The notes under the pieces are model-generated. The model had not been told where the DNA came from, searched no databases, and saw nothing but the letters and a program-made list of their open reading frames with translations. From Chelydra serpentina (taxonomy: Eukaryota; Chordata; Testudines; Chelydridae), in contig JBAIAC010000007.1 in assembly GCA_037349315.1 (NCBI GenBank), positions 43,825,001 to 43,889,000 on the forward strand: a DNA stretch of 64,000 nucleotides, given 5' to 3'. Of this stretch, positions 46,550-59,550 are shown piece by piece. Position 1 is the stretch's first letter. Each line of letters opens with the position of its first letter. Both the position numbers and the translations under genes were made by a program.

Positions 46550-49500
46550 CATCAACCTAGATGTATCCACATCACAGCTAATGATGCTAATGTAAAAGTT
46601 AAACCTGAAAGGGGGAGGGGGGACACCAAAAACAGGACAAGCAATAGTATTTAGAAAGCAAGAATAAATATGAAAATGAACAATTAATTGTATATGTTTG
46701 TTTAAATATGTGATGCACATTTTGACGTGAAATTGGAATGGAGAAGCAGCATCTCTCTCTCTCTGCAAACTGTAAGATGCAGACTGATGCTGGTGGTCCA
46801 CTTAGTCGACTTCCCTTCAGTTTATTCCTGTTTTAGGAATGCAGAAGTAATCCCATTTATACCAATGGGAATTCTGGATAAAGACAGAGAGCAGTGTATA
46901 GTTCTAAATGCTAAAGGCTACATTATCCCTCCTGTGCCAAGTAGGGATTTCCACAGTGGCTGGGACAAGGAAATCTTCTGAGACTGCATTAGCACATGCC
47001 ATGCCTCAATTCCTGACCATGCTTCAATTCCTCTCCACACCAACCCTACTGCACTGGCTCCTCTAATCCTTCTTGCTTACATAGTGGAATCTCACTGTGG
47101 CCATGGAGCTGGGGGAAGGACTTACCCCTCAAATCCCAATTCTGCAATGATAATGCTGCGGGCACTTCTGAAGAGCCCCACTGTGTTCATCGGGGCTCTC
47201 TGTGGGCAAAGTGGTCAGCCCACATTTTTCGCTTTGCAAGATTGGGGGCTACATGGTTAAAGATGAGAGATGTGATTGAGACAGATTTATTTTATTATGG
47301 CAACATGAAAGTTCATTAATAGTTCACTAACATTTATATTTTAGATCATCATGTAACCATATGAATTTCTTTTTCACATTTCTCACAGCACAGAACTGTT
47401 TTTTTAGAACAGTCCCATATATACTTATACTACTACAATAATAAAGAACTTTGAATGTATATACTGTCATTCCTTTAATCCATGGATTTCTAAGCAAAGA
47501 CTGGATATCTACATGTAAATTTGCATATTTATTTTAATGTTTGTTATGGAGACAGAAGGTGATGTGATAAACTCAACATTCAAGTTTTAAAATGTAATAC
47601 TTGGTGATACTTTGAGTACAGTTTGGTGTGACATCTGACGTTTCTAAGATACTTGTTATCTTGATGTCCTGAACCATAGTATCTGATGTACCCTGCCTTT
47701 TAGTTAAGACAAAATCTCATTTAGAAAAAGTCATATGCAATAAGGAATAAACAATACAAAACAATGTCTTCTCTTTAAAATATGTCAAGCTTGTGCTTTG
47801 GGGTTATGATGTGAGGAACCAGGTATTTTTATGTTAACTGGCCAAAGTACATATCACATAATATCATAATGGAACTCTGAACTCAAATTGGATCACACTG
47901 ACTTATAGAGATAAATGGTGTTCATACATCAATAGGGGACCTCTCCATCCTTCTATCACATAAAAGTCCAGTGAAAATTTGTCTGGGTAAGAGATGCGGA
48001 ATCAGATCCACAGCTCCAAATCCTGACCCCCATCCCCAATCTGAGTAACTCTTATCTGAGTGCTAGGAACCACATGAGAACAAAGATGTTTGGAATCCTA
48101 GCCTCCTATGCCACTAAAGCTACAGGAGAGAAGGACTGGATGATCCACATAGCCATGAATTATCTGACCCATGTCTGCCCATGCCCCAGTTAGCACTATA
48201 TGTGGCTGCATCATGAGCTCCCACAGTGCTGGGCTCCATGGCCCATGAGGAGGTGAAGGAAATACTACATCAGATTCTGGTCTCCTGGACAGCAGAATCA
48301 TGTGCCATAAACCCTTCTTACCGGTGATGGAATGGGTACGAATTGGGCCTTAAAGAAGAATAATTTTCTGAAAAGGTTTATTTTTTCAGAGAGCATAAGT
48401 GAAGGGGGGTGTCACAATTTCAAACTGGCTCATGAATAAGTACATACCCAAATCACATTTACAATTAAAGTAAGGGGCTATTGAGCAACTCTGGGAACAT
48501 GGCTGAACCCCACAATTTGTTAAATACTAAAAATAATCTCCTAGAAGTAATAAATCCCTATGTATAATATTTAGTTTTGCTTTAGCTCTCCAGTGTCATG
48601 CCAGCCTTTGATTTTACCCTGATCCAAAAGCAATGAAGAGATATATCTTGGAAGTCTCTGTGGCTTTCCCTTTCTCCCCACCCTCCTACCCCCACCCCCA
48701 CTTATTTATCTCTTCTGTGAGTGTCTCTGCTTATGTATACACTTAGCATATTTTTATTCCTCTCATTTGAAAAAAATATTTTGAGTTCACTTGCTTTTTT
48801 GTCAGTTGTCATTCATTTTACCTTGTTTTGCTTGCTTCAGTATGTTACTTCCCCTTATATTTTGAACTATGTCATCTGTGCCAATGTGCATCCTTTGATA
48901 GTAAGTATACAGTAGACTTTACTGAGAAATAGAAAGGAGAAGTGTTAGCCACTGCTCTCACCAAGATGATATTCTCTCTTAATAGAAGCTGTTGATAGAT
49001 CCTGTGAGGCTACAACACTTGGGGTGTTGACTTGTAGAATGAAATCCTCTACACACAAGCACAGCAAAATATTTTGGTGAAAAGTAATTATCAGAAATAG
49101 TGACACTAGTAAATTAGTTAACTACATTTCAGCATGAAGCTTGAGTTAGCCCTGCCCGTTCTTGTTCCAGTCCCATCTAAAATCAGCAGTTCAGCTTAAT
49201 GATGTCACAACATTTGCCAGGCTGTGGGCACTGAAGAGAAGACGTGAAAATGCTCCCACTGAATCAGATCCCCTCCTCTCACTAAGCACAGTTAAACAGC
49301 CCATCTGTCTCACTCGCATTGGAACTGTTATCTTTGAAACATCATTCTATTATTAATTACCACAGTGGTTCTAAAGAACTGTCTTCGGTTTTAGACCATG
49401 CTTTTGCAATCAAATTTTTGAATTCTCTGTACATTGTTAATGCAAATCTTAAACACTGACCCTGAAATAGTACTAGTCAGCTCTTCCCAATAGGATAAAG

Positions 49501-51323
49501 CTCAACTACTGCACATCACCATTCATTTACCCAAGGGTAACCTTTTGTGAAATACAGATATCCTACATTAAAAAAAAAATCACAACAAAAGAATCCAACT
49601 CCTCCCCAATCTCTAATATTTTTCAAAGTGTGAATTGAAGAGGACTGAGAGACAGATGGGTCTGGATGATCAGGTTACCTGTTATAGCAGCACATCTGCC
49701 AGGGCAGTCAATCACTGTGATGTCTCTGACAGGTCGATGGAGCCTGAGTTGGGAAGGCTAATGCAGAGAGAAGAACGGCTGAGGAAGGGCTACCCTCCTG
49801 CCTATCTCTTGGGTTTGACTGGTCTGAAAGCTGTACTTGAATTTGTCCTGGTTAAAAATCTGTCTGTCTGTAGCACACAGACATGAAGAAGAAGACTTCA
49901 GTCACAATAAAAAAGGACTAGTATATTCATCAAATTTCATTGTGAAATGGCTCCAGTCTTGATTTTGTTTTATTTTGGTTTAGGAGCCAAATAAAGAAAG
50001 ATAAGAAACAAATGATTAAAAATGTATTTTGGCAAAATCTCGCAACAAAAAGGGAAATAAATATGAATCATTGGAATAAAGCGAAAGGTTAAGAATATCA
50101 AGTAACAAAACTAAATAAACTGTGGCAGTGGAATAGTTTATTTTTCTGGATTCATGATTACATTAATTTGCATTAACCATGTTGCCTTTCTTCTACTTTT
50201 TCCAGCATATTTATTTTCAGAGCTGCTGCTCTGTAAGCTAAGGTTAATTGTCCTGTAAATAGTTTATACTAGGAAGTACTGAGCACTAGGAAGTACCAAG
50301 CAATAGGAAGGTTTTTCACAGTTACAGTCAACTTCCAGATCTTACTAACATTTTGCACAAATGTGTTACCATAAGTACAGTGCTAATTGCACTGCTATTT
50401 TAATACATTTTGCACCAATGTGGATTTACTTGTGGGGCAACAGTGTCTCAAAAATAGCTTGACTCCTCCCCAACTACTAATTAATCAGATGCTAAAATTA
50501 CCCAAATGTGGGACCAAGAAAAGTGCCCTAGCACACAGTAAAAAAGCCTACCAGACACAAAAGTCTCTTGGTTTTTAAAGAAATTTCATTTCCTTATTTT
50601 TTAATGAAATACATTATCAGAAGCTTTTAGACGAAGAAGAAAATTTGGAGTAATATTACATTCAAGGACATGATATGACATATCTTTCTGGATTAAAAAC
50701 TAAAAGCAAGAACAAAAAATATGCATTATTATTCCACTATACATCTATAATGAGGAACTACTGCTGGAAAAAAGGCCAAATGTTAATAACAGGGAAATAC
50801 TGTTAGGGGAGACATTTTTCCAAAATGCAAAACTGATGAATATTTGTGAAATAGCTATTAAATAGATGCTTTTCTTCTCATTATATGTGAGTATTTCTGC
50901 TTTGGCATCCACATTTTTAATAAGCAATACTGACTGTTTTCAAAGTATTATTACGTTGTCCATTTATTTGCATTCCCCCCTCCTCAAGTGCTTTTATATT
51001 TAGCAGCAGATGGTTTGAGATATCAGAACAGAAAATGAGTTAATTATTTGGGTTCAGAATACCAACAGAATCAAATACATACACCAGTCTATGATATGGT
51101 AGAGACTAGAGAGCTATTTGCCTTTTTGTAAGCAATATATTTGGCAACTGACAATTATCCAAATAAGAACTACATCTCCTACAACAACAAAAGAGTATAA
51201 ACCAGTAAATAGCATGATACATATTGAAGCAGAAGGGAAGGATGATTTTTTGCTTATGGCACTGGAATAGGACAGACAAGATGTACACTATTCTTAGCTC
51301 TTTGACCTTTGTCAGTCTGCTAA
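46550..51323. other. Unassigned AT-rich sequence
   Basis: About 4.8 kb without a supported gene. At 50268-50311 the phrase ACTAGGAAGTAC recurs as a short tandem run. No transposon termini were recognised. Confidence 0.4.
50268..50311 (+). repeat. Short tandem repeat, period 17
   Basis: ACTAGGAAGTACTGAGC, ACTAGGAAGTACCAAGC, then the partial AATAGGAAGG. Confidence 0.75.
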
Positions 51324-51395
51324 GGGCCTGATTTAAATCCCAATGAAGTCAATGGGAATCTTTCAGCTGACTTCCTTAGGCTTTGAAACGGGCCC
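51324..51395. mobile_element. 72-bp fold-back element
   Basis: GGGCCTGATTTAAATCC at the left against GGCTTTGAAACGGGCCC at the right, with AATGAAGTCAATGGG inside. TAA and TGA flank it. Same style as the elements at 11543, 16800 and 54832. Confidence 0.55.
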
Positions 51396-51514
51396 TGATT
51401 CTGCAGATACTTACACATGTGCATAACTCACTGGCATTTTGTACTTGAATTAAATAGGTTCAATGTTACTACTGCTCTGAATAAAGTTACTCGTTCATAT
51501 TAGTTGAATTGAGC

Positions 51515-51650
51515 CTTTAGTTTCCCCCACCTATCAAATGGGGATAATAACACTTCACAAAGGTGTTGTCAGAATAAATTAATTGATGACTGAGAGGTGC
51601 TCAGATATTATGCTGTTAGCACCATAGAAAACCCTATAAACAAAAATAAA
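51515..51650 (+). mobile_element. MIR/CORE-SINE-like 3' half
   Basis: TAGTTTCCCCCACCTATCAA then ATGGGGATAATAACACTTC and GTGTTGTCAGAATAAATTAA match the 3' half of MIR-type SINEs (normally CAGTTTCCCCATCTGTAAAATGGGG). The head is missing. Confidence 0.75.
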
Positions 51651-51761
51651 GGCCGATATTTCAAATGAAGCAGGATTCTAATACTCTATTAGCATGAGTT
51701 TAAGAGAGATACTTAGAAGCTTTCTTCAATGAAGGAGGATTAGGTAAGAAACCACAGATGA

Positions 51762-51926
51762 CAGATGAGCTTACACAGAGCTCATCTTCAACCTGAAGAG
51801 CTCTGTGTAAGCTCAAATGCTTGTCTCTCTCACCAACTGAAGTTGATCCAATAAAAGATATTATCTCACCCACCTTGTCTCTCTAATATCTGGGACCAAC
51901 TACCTGATTACAACAACACTGCATAT
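51762..51926 (+). mobile_element. Short fold-back retroelement, second family
   Basis: A 165-bp unit flanked by CACAGATGA on both sides (51753-51761 and 51927-51935). The left end is an inverted copy of the adjacent segment: GAGCTTACACAGAGCTC against GAGCTCTGTGTAAGCTC, separated by about a dozen bases, with a 3-base indel farther in. The body reads CTCTCTCACCAACTGAAGTT, AATAAAAGATATTATCTCAC and CCACCTTGTCTCTCTAATAT, ending ACAACAACACTGCATAT. I recall this as a common reptilian repeat. Its build (body, snap-back end, 9-bp or longer duplication, CTGAAGA before a stem) parallels the family at 18098. Confidence 0.7.
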
Positions 51927-51935
51927 CACAGATGA

Positions 51936-54831
51936 GAGTTATTTTGTTTTCAAATACCGGGGAAGTGCTGGCAAGGAGGACAATATGTTCCATCTATACC
52001 CAGATTTTGTTATCAAGTTAGACATATTACCTCCAATTATTTATAATGCTTAATGCATTTGTCTTTATACATGAGGGATTGAAACCAGCTACAGTAGTCA
52101 CCGTTAACATATATTACCTGAGCTTTTACCTATGTTTGGAACATCTGTGGTAACAATTGGCAAATGTTGACTTTGACTCATTCACTTGTTTACCTATTTG
52201 GAGAGCTTTGGTTGTATCCTCCACTGGAGTAGCATGAGTGCTCTGCACTGTCAGAATGGAAACCAAAATGAATTTCTGAGCAGACGTCAGACTGCAAACC
52301 CAGGTTTCTGCATTGATTTTACAGTCCCTCCTACTGGTTGATTTGTGAATTAGCAACACTATTGATCCTAGACCAGCCTGCCTCCTCCTCTAACTCTCAG
52401 TTTTAGATGGCCAGTAGTGGAAATTCAAAATGGCAAAAAGAGCATTTTAAAAAACCAAATAGCTGGAGCTGCTACAATATCTTCAGCTGCTGAAAATAAA
52501 ATATAATAGTACTCAGAAATGCTTTCACAGCAGACTGAAGTCTAAGGCAAAGTCTAATTCATTTGTTGTTCGGTGTCATCTGTATGGTGCATATATAGCC
52601 TTAATAGACAAATGAATGTATCCTGGGCTCAGTGTTAAAGACAAGAAAGCCTGCATATTGCCGTCTCACTTCTCAAAGATCTGTACCAATATATATATAT
52701 GTATTCACAAATACTGTTTTATATTTCTATTCTCTGTCAAAGCCATGGGGAAAGGGAAAGTGGAACAGCAGATCTGAATACACTTGTGTGTAATAAAAGA
52801 AAAGAAATTCTGTTTATATTACTAGAACATATATTTACAAATAGGGTAACATCCATCACCCTATAACCCGTAGCTATGGATGCTAGAATATTTTGTCAGC
52901 AATCATAAGATATGATGGTAATACTGGTGCATATGTTAATATGAGATCTTGTCTATCTTGATTTGGCATGTTTCTGGAACTTGATTATAGCAAAAAAGAA
53001 ATAATTCCCAATAGTGATAAAAAATTGCATCCTTTTAAAGAAACTGGGAAGACTACTGTAACTATTAATAGTTTCCTCTTATAAATATTCTAGACCAAAG
53101 CATTTATCAGCCATCGTGAAGTTTTTTTAAAATGATATTTTCCAGCAAATACCATTTGAGAGTAAATAGAGTAAGTCTAGACATTTGCTTAGGTTCCTTT
53201 TCCTTCCAGGAATTGACTTCTCATGAAGTAAAAAAATGTTCTAAACAAATAACAATTAGTATTTATTTTTATTGGGAAAATGGTTAAATATTTCTGCATG
53301 CTTGATTAACTGTCTACTTTAAATTTTGTGATTTGGCTTATCAAAAAACAGCGCATTGTTTCAAAGCCAGCACAAATGACATTGCTTTCTATTTAATCAC
53401 TGCCTTTGCTGCCATTAGTACAATAGTTACATGGGAAGAACTGATCATGTTCTCTGTGATGTTAAATGTAGACAGCAAAAAGCCCCAACTTGATACTGTG
53501 CTGGTATGCTGCAACTGAGCTATTTTTAATATTTCCTTGTAACTGATTTGTAAGTGAATTGTGCTTAGGCAGTGTCAGAACTTTCCTGTCAGCTACTTTA
53601 ACAGCAAAGAGATAGCTCAATGAATAATTCATTGAAAGCAATTTTCTCCTAGTCACTGAGTCATCAATCATAGTTGCCTAAAGAGCCTTGAATTGGCCAG
53701 CAGAGCTCTATTCACAGGTAGCGTGATTTAGGGAATAGAGAGCCACATTCATACTGACAGGTCAGGTAGCAATAAGTAAGGGAAGGTGTCTCCTTTACAA
53801 CCTGCTAATGAGTCCCAAAACTATATACTATTTTCAATTTCCCCCTTTTTGTTTTTTTGTTGCTTTTCCCCCCTTTTTCAAAATATCACTCAGAATTGTA
53901 GCCATAGGGTGGTTTTGCCAAACAAAGGTGCAGTTGGATGAAAAACCAGTGTAAATATTTGCACATTTTTTCTGGCAGAAATCCTACTCTGAAAAGAACC
54001 TCTTCAAAAGGGAAAAGTGATTTGATACATGATTGCATGCATTTACCCATGTAATTGAAATAATGAGAGATGATTGCTTTGAGCTAATAGTCATAAGTTA
54101 CTGGTCTTTTTGTTTAATCCAACCATCAGCTGTCAAGAGCCTCACAGGAGCATTGGGAAGATGCACCAAGGATATCATTTGCATCACCTCAGACTGTAAT
54201 TTTGTTGTTTTTTTCAGAGCTGATACAAGCGTCAGATTCTATACAAATCTCCCTGGAGCATAAGCGCTCCAGTGTTGTTTTGATAGGAGCAAAGAGAAAA
54301 GGAGCACGTATATGCCTGCTCCTCGTAGCTTAAATGCTCTCAGGATCACAAATAAAATAAAAGCAGTTTTTTGGCAGACTTCTTACAATTGTTAAAAACT
54401 AATTTTGCATCACAGTCAAGGTAGGTCTTTGTGCTTGAGAAAGTCTCATTTGAGCACAATTTTCAAATATATACATCTTATATCATTGTGCTTATTGTTC
54501 CAGATGACAGATACCTTTGTGGTGTATTATACATCACCCATTAATTCCCTAAGCACTACCTATTGTATTAATACCAGCTGTCTATGACTATTCAACCAGC
54601 ACAAGAAAACAGGCAAAAACAATGGTGCAGTGATGAGTCATAATTTTCATAGTCTTGCTTAATAAGGAGGTGTGAAAAATGTTTTCTAAATATTGTAGCT
54701 CTGCTGTTGTCTATATGTGATTATAATGTTTATGCAAGCAACACAAAACAATGTGTACACAATCAACATCTGGCTACTGAGATTCCTCTATAGAAAGATT
54801 TAGAGAAGATTTATTGAATATTTCTCACAAT
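51936..54831. other. Unassigned AT-rich sequence
   Basis: No recognised gene. An (AT)n run lies near 52687-52702. The segment around 53820-53880 is T- and C-rich. Confidence 0.4.
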
Positions 54832-54942
54832 GGGACAAATTCTGATACCCTTACTCAGGTTGAGTAGCTACCTTACTCCATAAGTGGTCTAATTGATTTC
54901 ATATTTCTACTTAACATGACTAAGGGTATCAGAATCTGGCCC
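54832..54942. mobile_element. 111-bp palindromic MITE
   Basis: GGGACAAATTCTGATACCCT at the left and AGGGTATCAGAATCTGGCCC at the right are inverted repeats, extending inward through TACTCAGGTTGAGTA / TACTTAACATGACTA. No coding. The target duplication is unclear. Confidence 0.75.
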
Positions 54943-55643
54943 AAAATAATGAAGTTTAAATAATATTTTAATACATTTGGAACAAGTTAAAATTTGAAAA
55001 ACTTTTCAGGTAGATCAAGTGATTTATGGCAACTGAGAAGAAGATTTTAATTTACCAGTATAGTAATTGTGTGTTTTGCCACTTTTTTCATCTTCTTTTT
55101 CAATATTACCTGCCCTTGGTATGTGGTTGAGATGTTAAGTTACCCCACAGGAGTGCACTGCCAACCAATGATAGCAATACTCTCTTATATAAGTAAATTG
55201 TCCAGTGCTTATTGCATGGTGCATCTCTCACCAACTGTACCAGACACTACAATCTCTAAAACAGTCAATTGCTAATAAAATGATATACTATGGGCTGGAT
55301 CCTGCAAATAGCTACACCTAGATGCAACACTTACTGCCAATAGTTAGTCCTTGGACTACAAATGGGACTGCTTGCAGTCAATGGGTTATTTGCAGTAATA
55401 AGTACAACGCTGATTAATGCTTTCGAAAATGCAAGTTTGTACTATGTGGTTTATTAAAAAAAAAAAAAGCTGATCATAGCAACAGCTGAGGTGCTACTAT
55501 AGGGTCCCAATCCTGCAAAGCATTTAAGCATCTGGTTAATTTAAATAATGTGATTAATCCTGTGTAAATTACTTGCTCATGCACATGGTTAAAATTTAAC
55601 ACGTTTGAGTGCTTTGTTGGCATCTGGTCTAGATGCTTAGGAT
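54943..55643. other. Unassigned sequence with old repeat fragments
   Basis: GGGCTGGATCCTGCAAATAG at 55292 and GGTCCCAATCCTGCAAAG at 55502 are pieces of fold-back repeats common in this window. A poly-A run lies near 55454. No gene. Confidence 0.4.
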
Positions 55644-55707
55644 GAGATCCTGGCCCTATTGAAATCAATGGCAAAATTCCCATTGACTTCAATGGGACCA
55701 GAATTTC
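55644..55707. mobile_element. 64-bp palindromic element
   Basis: GATCCTGGCCCTATTGAAATC pairs with GACTTCAATGGGACCAGAATTTC around a loop of about seven bases. It carries the CCCATTGACTTCAATGGG core also seen in fragments at 11726, 35248 and 51340. Confidence 0.65.
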
Positions 55708-55918
55708 AACATTGAATATTGAAGTGAAGTGGCTGGAAGAAAAAATTAGGTATTTCTTTATATTATATGTGCATCCTGTTGATTCTTTTCTTTCTCATTT
55801 CTTGAATATGTTGAGAACACAATGTTGTGTTTATTGTAAACAGTGCAGAACAGTAATTGAAATACAGAAGTGCATTATTATCTATTTTATGATTTATATA
55901 TTCATGTTATATATTATA

Positions 55919-57525
55919 TAGGGCTGTCAAGAGATTTTTTTAAATCGTGATTAATTTGTGGGATTAAAAAATTAATCATGATTAATCGCGCTGTTAAACA
56001 ATAATAGAATACCATTTATATAAATATTTTTGGATGTTTTCCATATTTTCAAATATATTTCTTTCAGTTACAACACAGAATACAAAGTGTACAGTGCTCA
56101 CTTTATATTTATTTTTATTATAAATATTTGCACTATAAAAATAAAATAAATAGTATTTTTCAGTTCACTTAATACAAGTACCCTAGTGCAATCTCTTGAT
56201 CGTGAAAGTTGAAATTACAAATGTAGAGTTGTAAACAAAAATAACTGCATTTGAAAATAAAACAATGTAAAACTTTAAAGCCTACAAGTCCCCTCAGTCC
56301 TACTTCTTGTTCAGTCAATCGCTCAGACAAATAAGTTTGTTTACATTTGCAGGCGATAATGATGCCCACTTCTTGTTTAAAATGTCACCTGAAAGTGAGA
56401 ACAGGCCACTGTTGTAGCTGGCGTTGCAACCTATTTACATGCCAGATGTGCCAAAGATTCATATGTTCCTTTATACTTCGACCACCATTCCAGAGGACAT
56501 GTGTCCATGCTGATGATGGATTCTGCTTGATGATGATCCAAAAGCAGTGCAGACCAACACATGTTCATTTTCATCATCTGAATCAGATGTCACCAGCAGA
56601 AGGTTGATTTTCTTTTTTGGTGGTTTGGGTTCTGTAGTTTCCGCATCGGAGTGTTGCTCTTTTAAGACTTCTGATAGCATGCTCCATACCCCGTTCCTCT
56701 CAGATTTTGGAAGGCACTTCAGATTCTTAAATCTTGGGTCGAGTGCTGTAGCTATCTTTAGAAATCTCACATTGGTACCTTCTTTACGTTTTGTCAGATC
56801 TGCAGTGAAAGTGTTCTTAAAATGAACAACATATGCTGGGTCATCATCTGAGACTACTATAACATGAAATATATGGCAGAATGCAGGTAAAACACAGAGC
56901 AGGAGACATACAATTATCCCCCAAAGAGTTTAGTCACAAATGTAATTAACACATAATATTTTTAATGAGCATCATCAGCATGGAAGCTTGTCCTCTGGCC
57001 AAAGCGTGAAGGGCCATATTAATGTTTAGCATATCTGGCACGTAAATACCTTGCAATACTGGCTACAAAAGTGCCATACAAACACCTGTTTTCACTTTCA
57101 CGTAACATTGTACATAAGAATCAGGCAGCATTATCTCGTAAATGTAAACAAACTTGTTTGTCTTAGCAATTGGCTGTTCAAGAAGTAGGATTGAGTGGAC
57201 TTGTAGGCTCTAAAGTTTTACCTGTTTTGTTTTTGAGTGCAGTTATGTAACAAAAAAATCTACATTGGTAAGTTGTGCTTTCACGATAAAAAGATTGCAC
57301 TATGGTACTTGTATGAGGTGAATATTTGTAATAAAAATATAAAGTGAGCACTGTACACTCTGTATTCTGTGTTTTATCTGAAATCTATATATCTGAAAAT
57401 GTAGAAAAACATCCACAATATTTAGTAAATTTCAATTGGTATTCTATTGTTTAACAGTGCGATTAAAACTGCAGTTAATCATGATTAATTTTTTTTGAGT
57501 TGACTGCGATTAATCAACAGCCCTA
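55919..57525. mobile_element. hAT transposon with very long inverted arms
   Basis: Ends TAGGGCTGT and ACAGCCCTA, with the exact 8-bp duplication ATATTATA on both sides (55911-55918 and 57526-57533). Inverted similarity is not limited to the termini. It runs through about 600 bases: GTGTACAGTGCTCACTTTAT occurs in the left arm and as its complement in the right, as do GCCTACAAGTCC, CCTACTTCTTG, GTTTGTTTACATTT, GAAAGTGA(G/A)AACAGG and TCCATGCTGATGATG. Arms are roughly 55919-56520 and 56970-57525. The unpaired centre carries a transposase remnant on the minus strand. A defective, probably non-autonomous derivative. Confidence 0.88.
56471..56770 (-). pseudogene. hAT transposase C-terminal remnant
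   Basis: A 99-codon open stretch reading MRFLKIATALDPRFKNLKCL. ALDPRFK is the motif found before the C-terminal dimerisation region of hAT-family transposases. The stretch goes on with NGVWSMLSEVLKEQHSD and an acidic, lysine-rich segment (EPKPPKKK, SDSDDENEH). The DDE catalytic parts and the dimerisation domain are missing, and the last third reads into the inverted arm. Not functional. Similarity continues toward 56860 (LTKRKEGT-like) out of the open stretch. Confidence 0.8.
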
Positions 57526-57533
57526 ATATTATA

Positions 57534-58699
57534 TATTTAATCACTTGTTGCCCTTGTGTAACTATTTCATCATCATATAAAGTTCAGCCAAAATTTGAGT
57601 TTTACACATGATCAACCGATTTGAAAAAGGGAGACAGTGATGAAGCCAGAAGATATTTTTGTGGTTCTTTAAATATTCGGTAGTTAGTATTTTGTGTATT
57701 ATTTAATTGTGCGTATGTCCCAAATCAAGACTGCAAAACTTGAATCTGAATGTATAGCTCAACCTGGAGGACTCTAATTATACATCTAGGAAGACTTTTG
57801 AATAGCGTGAATTTTTCAAGGATGATTTGGCTCAATGCAGGCTTAAAGGAAAATAAACCATATTTTTATCTTTTAAATGTTAAAGTGGCAAATGTCATTC
57901 TGTAGTAAAATCTATGCTTAGTAATACTCCTCTGGGGGTACTCAGAGTTGAAAGTCAATGATAACCTGTTAAAACCATTCTTTTGACGGAAAGACAAGAT
58001 TAGAAAGCAATGTTGAAACTGTCAGTCAGTAAAGCAGTAGACTTTACATTTCATGATAGCATCTCTCCCAAAAGTGAAGAGTCTCATTTTTGTGCTGAGC
58101 TCAGACCGAGCCAAGAGAAGCTTCAGAGCTACACAAATCAAGAGGAGACACTATAATAACCAAAGCTCCCAAAACAAAACAGAGACAAATTACCATCCAG
58201 GTCCAATGAAAGAGAAGAATTCTAGAATGAAATATATGAATAGCCCCACTAAAACAGACCCATTGCCTATCTAGTCTGTTATCATGGTTTCCAAAAGTAG
58301 TTATTGCCAGATGCTTCAGAGGAAAGCAAAACTCCTCCATGATATCCCATAATGCACCTCATTGTATAATCTACCATAGGGTAATATTTCTTTTTGACTT
58401 CATGGCAAAAAATATCCATAGGGTAACTCAACCAGAGGGACAAATCTGACTCCAGATGTTGATCATGTTGATCCATTAACATGAGGCTTGGTAGCCCTTA
58501 TAATTTTTATTCTAGCTAGTGTAACTGTCATTGTACTTTATTATTGTCAATAATAATGCAGAAATGGCAGAAATGTTTGAAAAACATTCCATTCTGCATT
58601 TGGAAAAAGTCCAGATGATGTAGTCATATTGTAAGATGATGAAAAAATGTTATCATTACAAGAGTAACCACGGAGATGTTAATCAGCACCTACTAAAGT
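57534..58699. other. Unassigned sequence
   Basis: No recognised gene. CR1-like coding starts near 58700; similarity may begin earlier but I cannot see it. Confidence 0.4.
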
Positions 58700-59550
58700 T
58701 AGGCATTTTTAAATCAGAATTTCCAGATAACTTGCATCCAAGAGTCTTAAAAGAGCTGGCTGAGGAACTCTCTGGGCCATTAAAGTTGATTTTATATAAA
58801 TCTTGGAAAACTGGGGACGTTCCAGACAACTGGAAGTAAGCTAATGTTGTGCTAATATTTAAAAAGTAAATGGGATGACCAAAGTAATTATATGCCTGTC
58901 AGCCTGACATCAACCCCAGGCAAAATAATAGAATAGCTGATATGAGACTTGATTAAAAAAGAATTAAAGGAAGGTAATGTAATGTCAATCCACAAGGGTT
59001 TATGGAAAATAGAGCTTGTAAAATTAACTAGATGTCTTTTTGTGATGAGATTACAAGTTTGGCTGATAAAGATTATAGCACTGATGTAATATACTTAGAC
59101 TTCTGTAAGGCATTTCACTTAATTCCACATGACATTTTGATTAAGAAACTAGAATGATACAAAATCACCATGGCACACATTAAATGTTTAAAAACTGTCT
59201 AACTGATATGTCTCAAAATGTAATTTTAAACAGAAAATCATAATCAAAGAAGTGTTTTTATAGTGGAATCCTGCATGGGCCAGTTCTTGGCCTTACACTA
59301 TTAAATTTTTTTATCAATGACCCAAAAGGAAATATATAAATCATTAATGATGAAGTTTGCAGATAATATAAAGATTGGGCAAGTGGTAAACAACGAAAAG
59401 GACAAGTCACCAATACAGGGTGAGCTGGATCACTAGGGAAGTTGGGTGTTTCAATTCAGTGAAATGTAAGGTCATACATGTAGAAACAAAGAACACAGGA
59501 TGGGGGTACTCCATCCTGAAAAGACGTGATGTAGAGAAAGGCTTGGAGAT

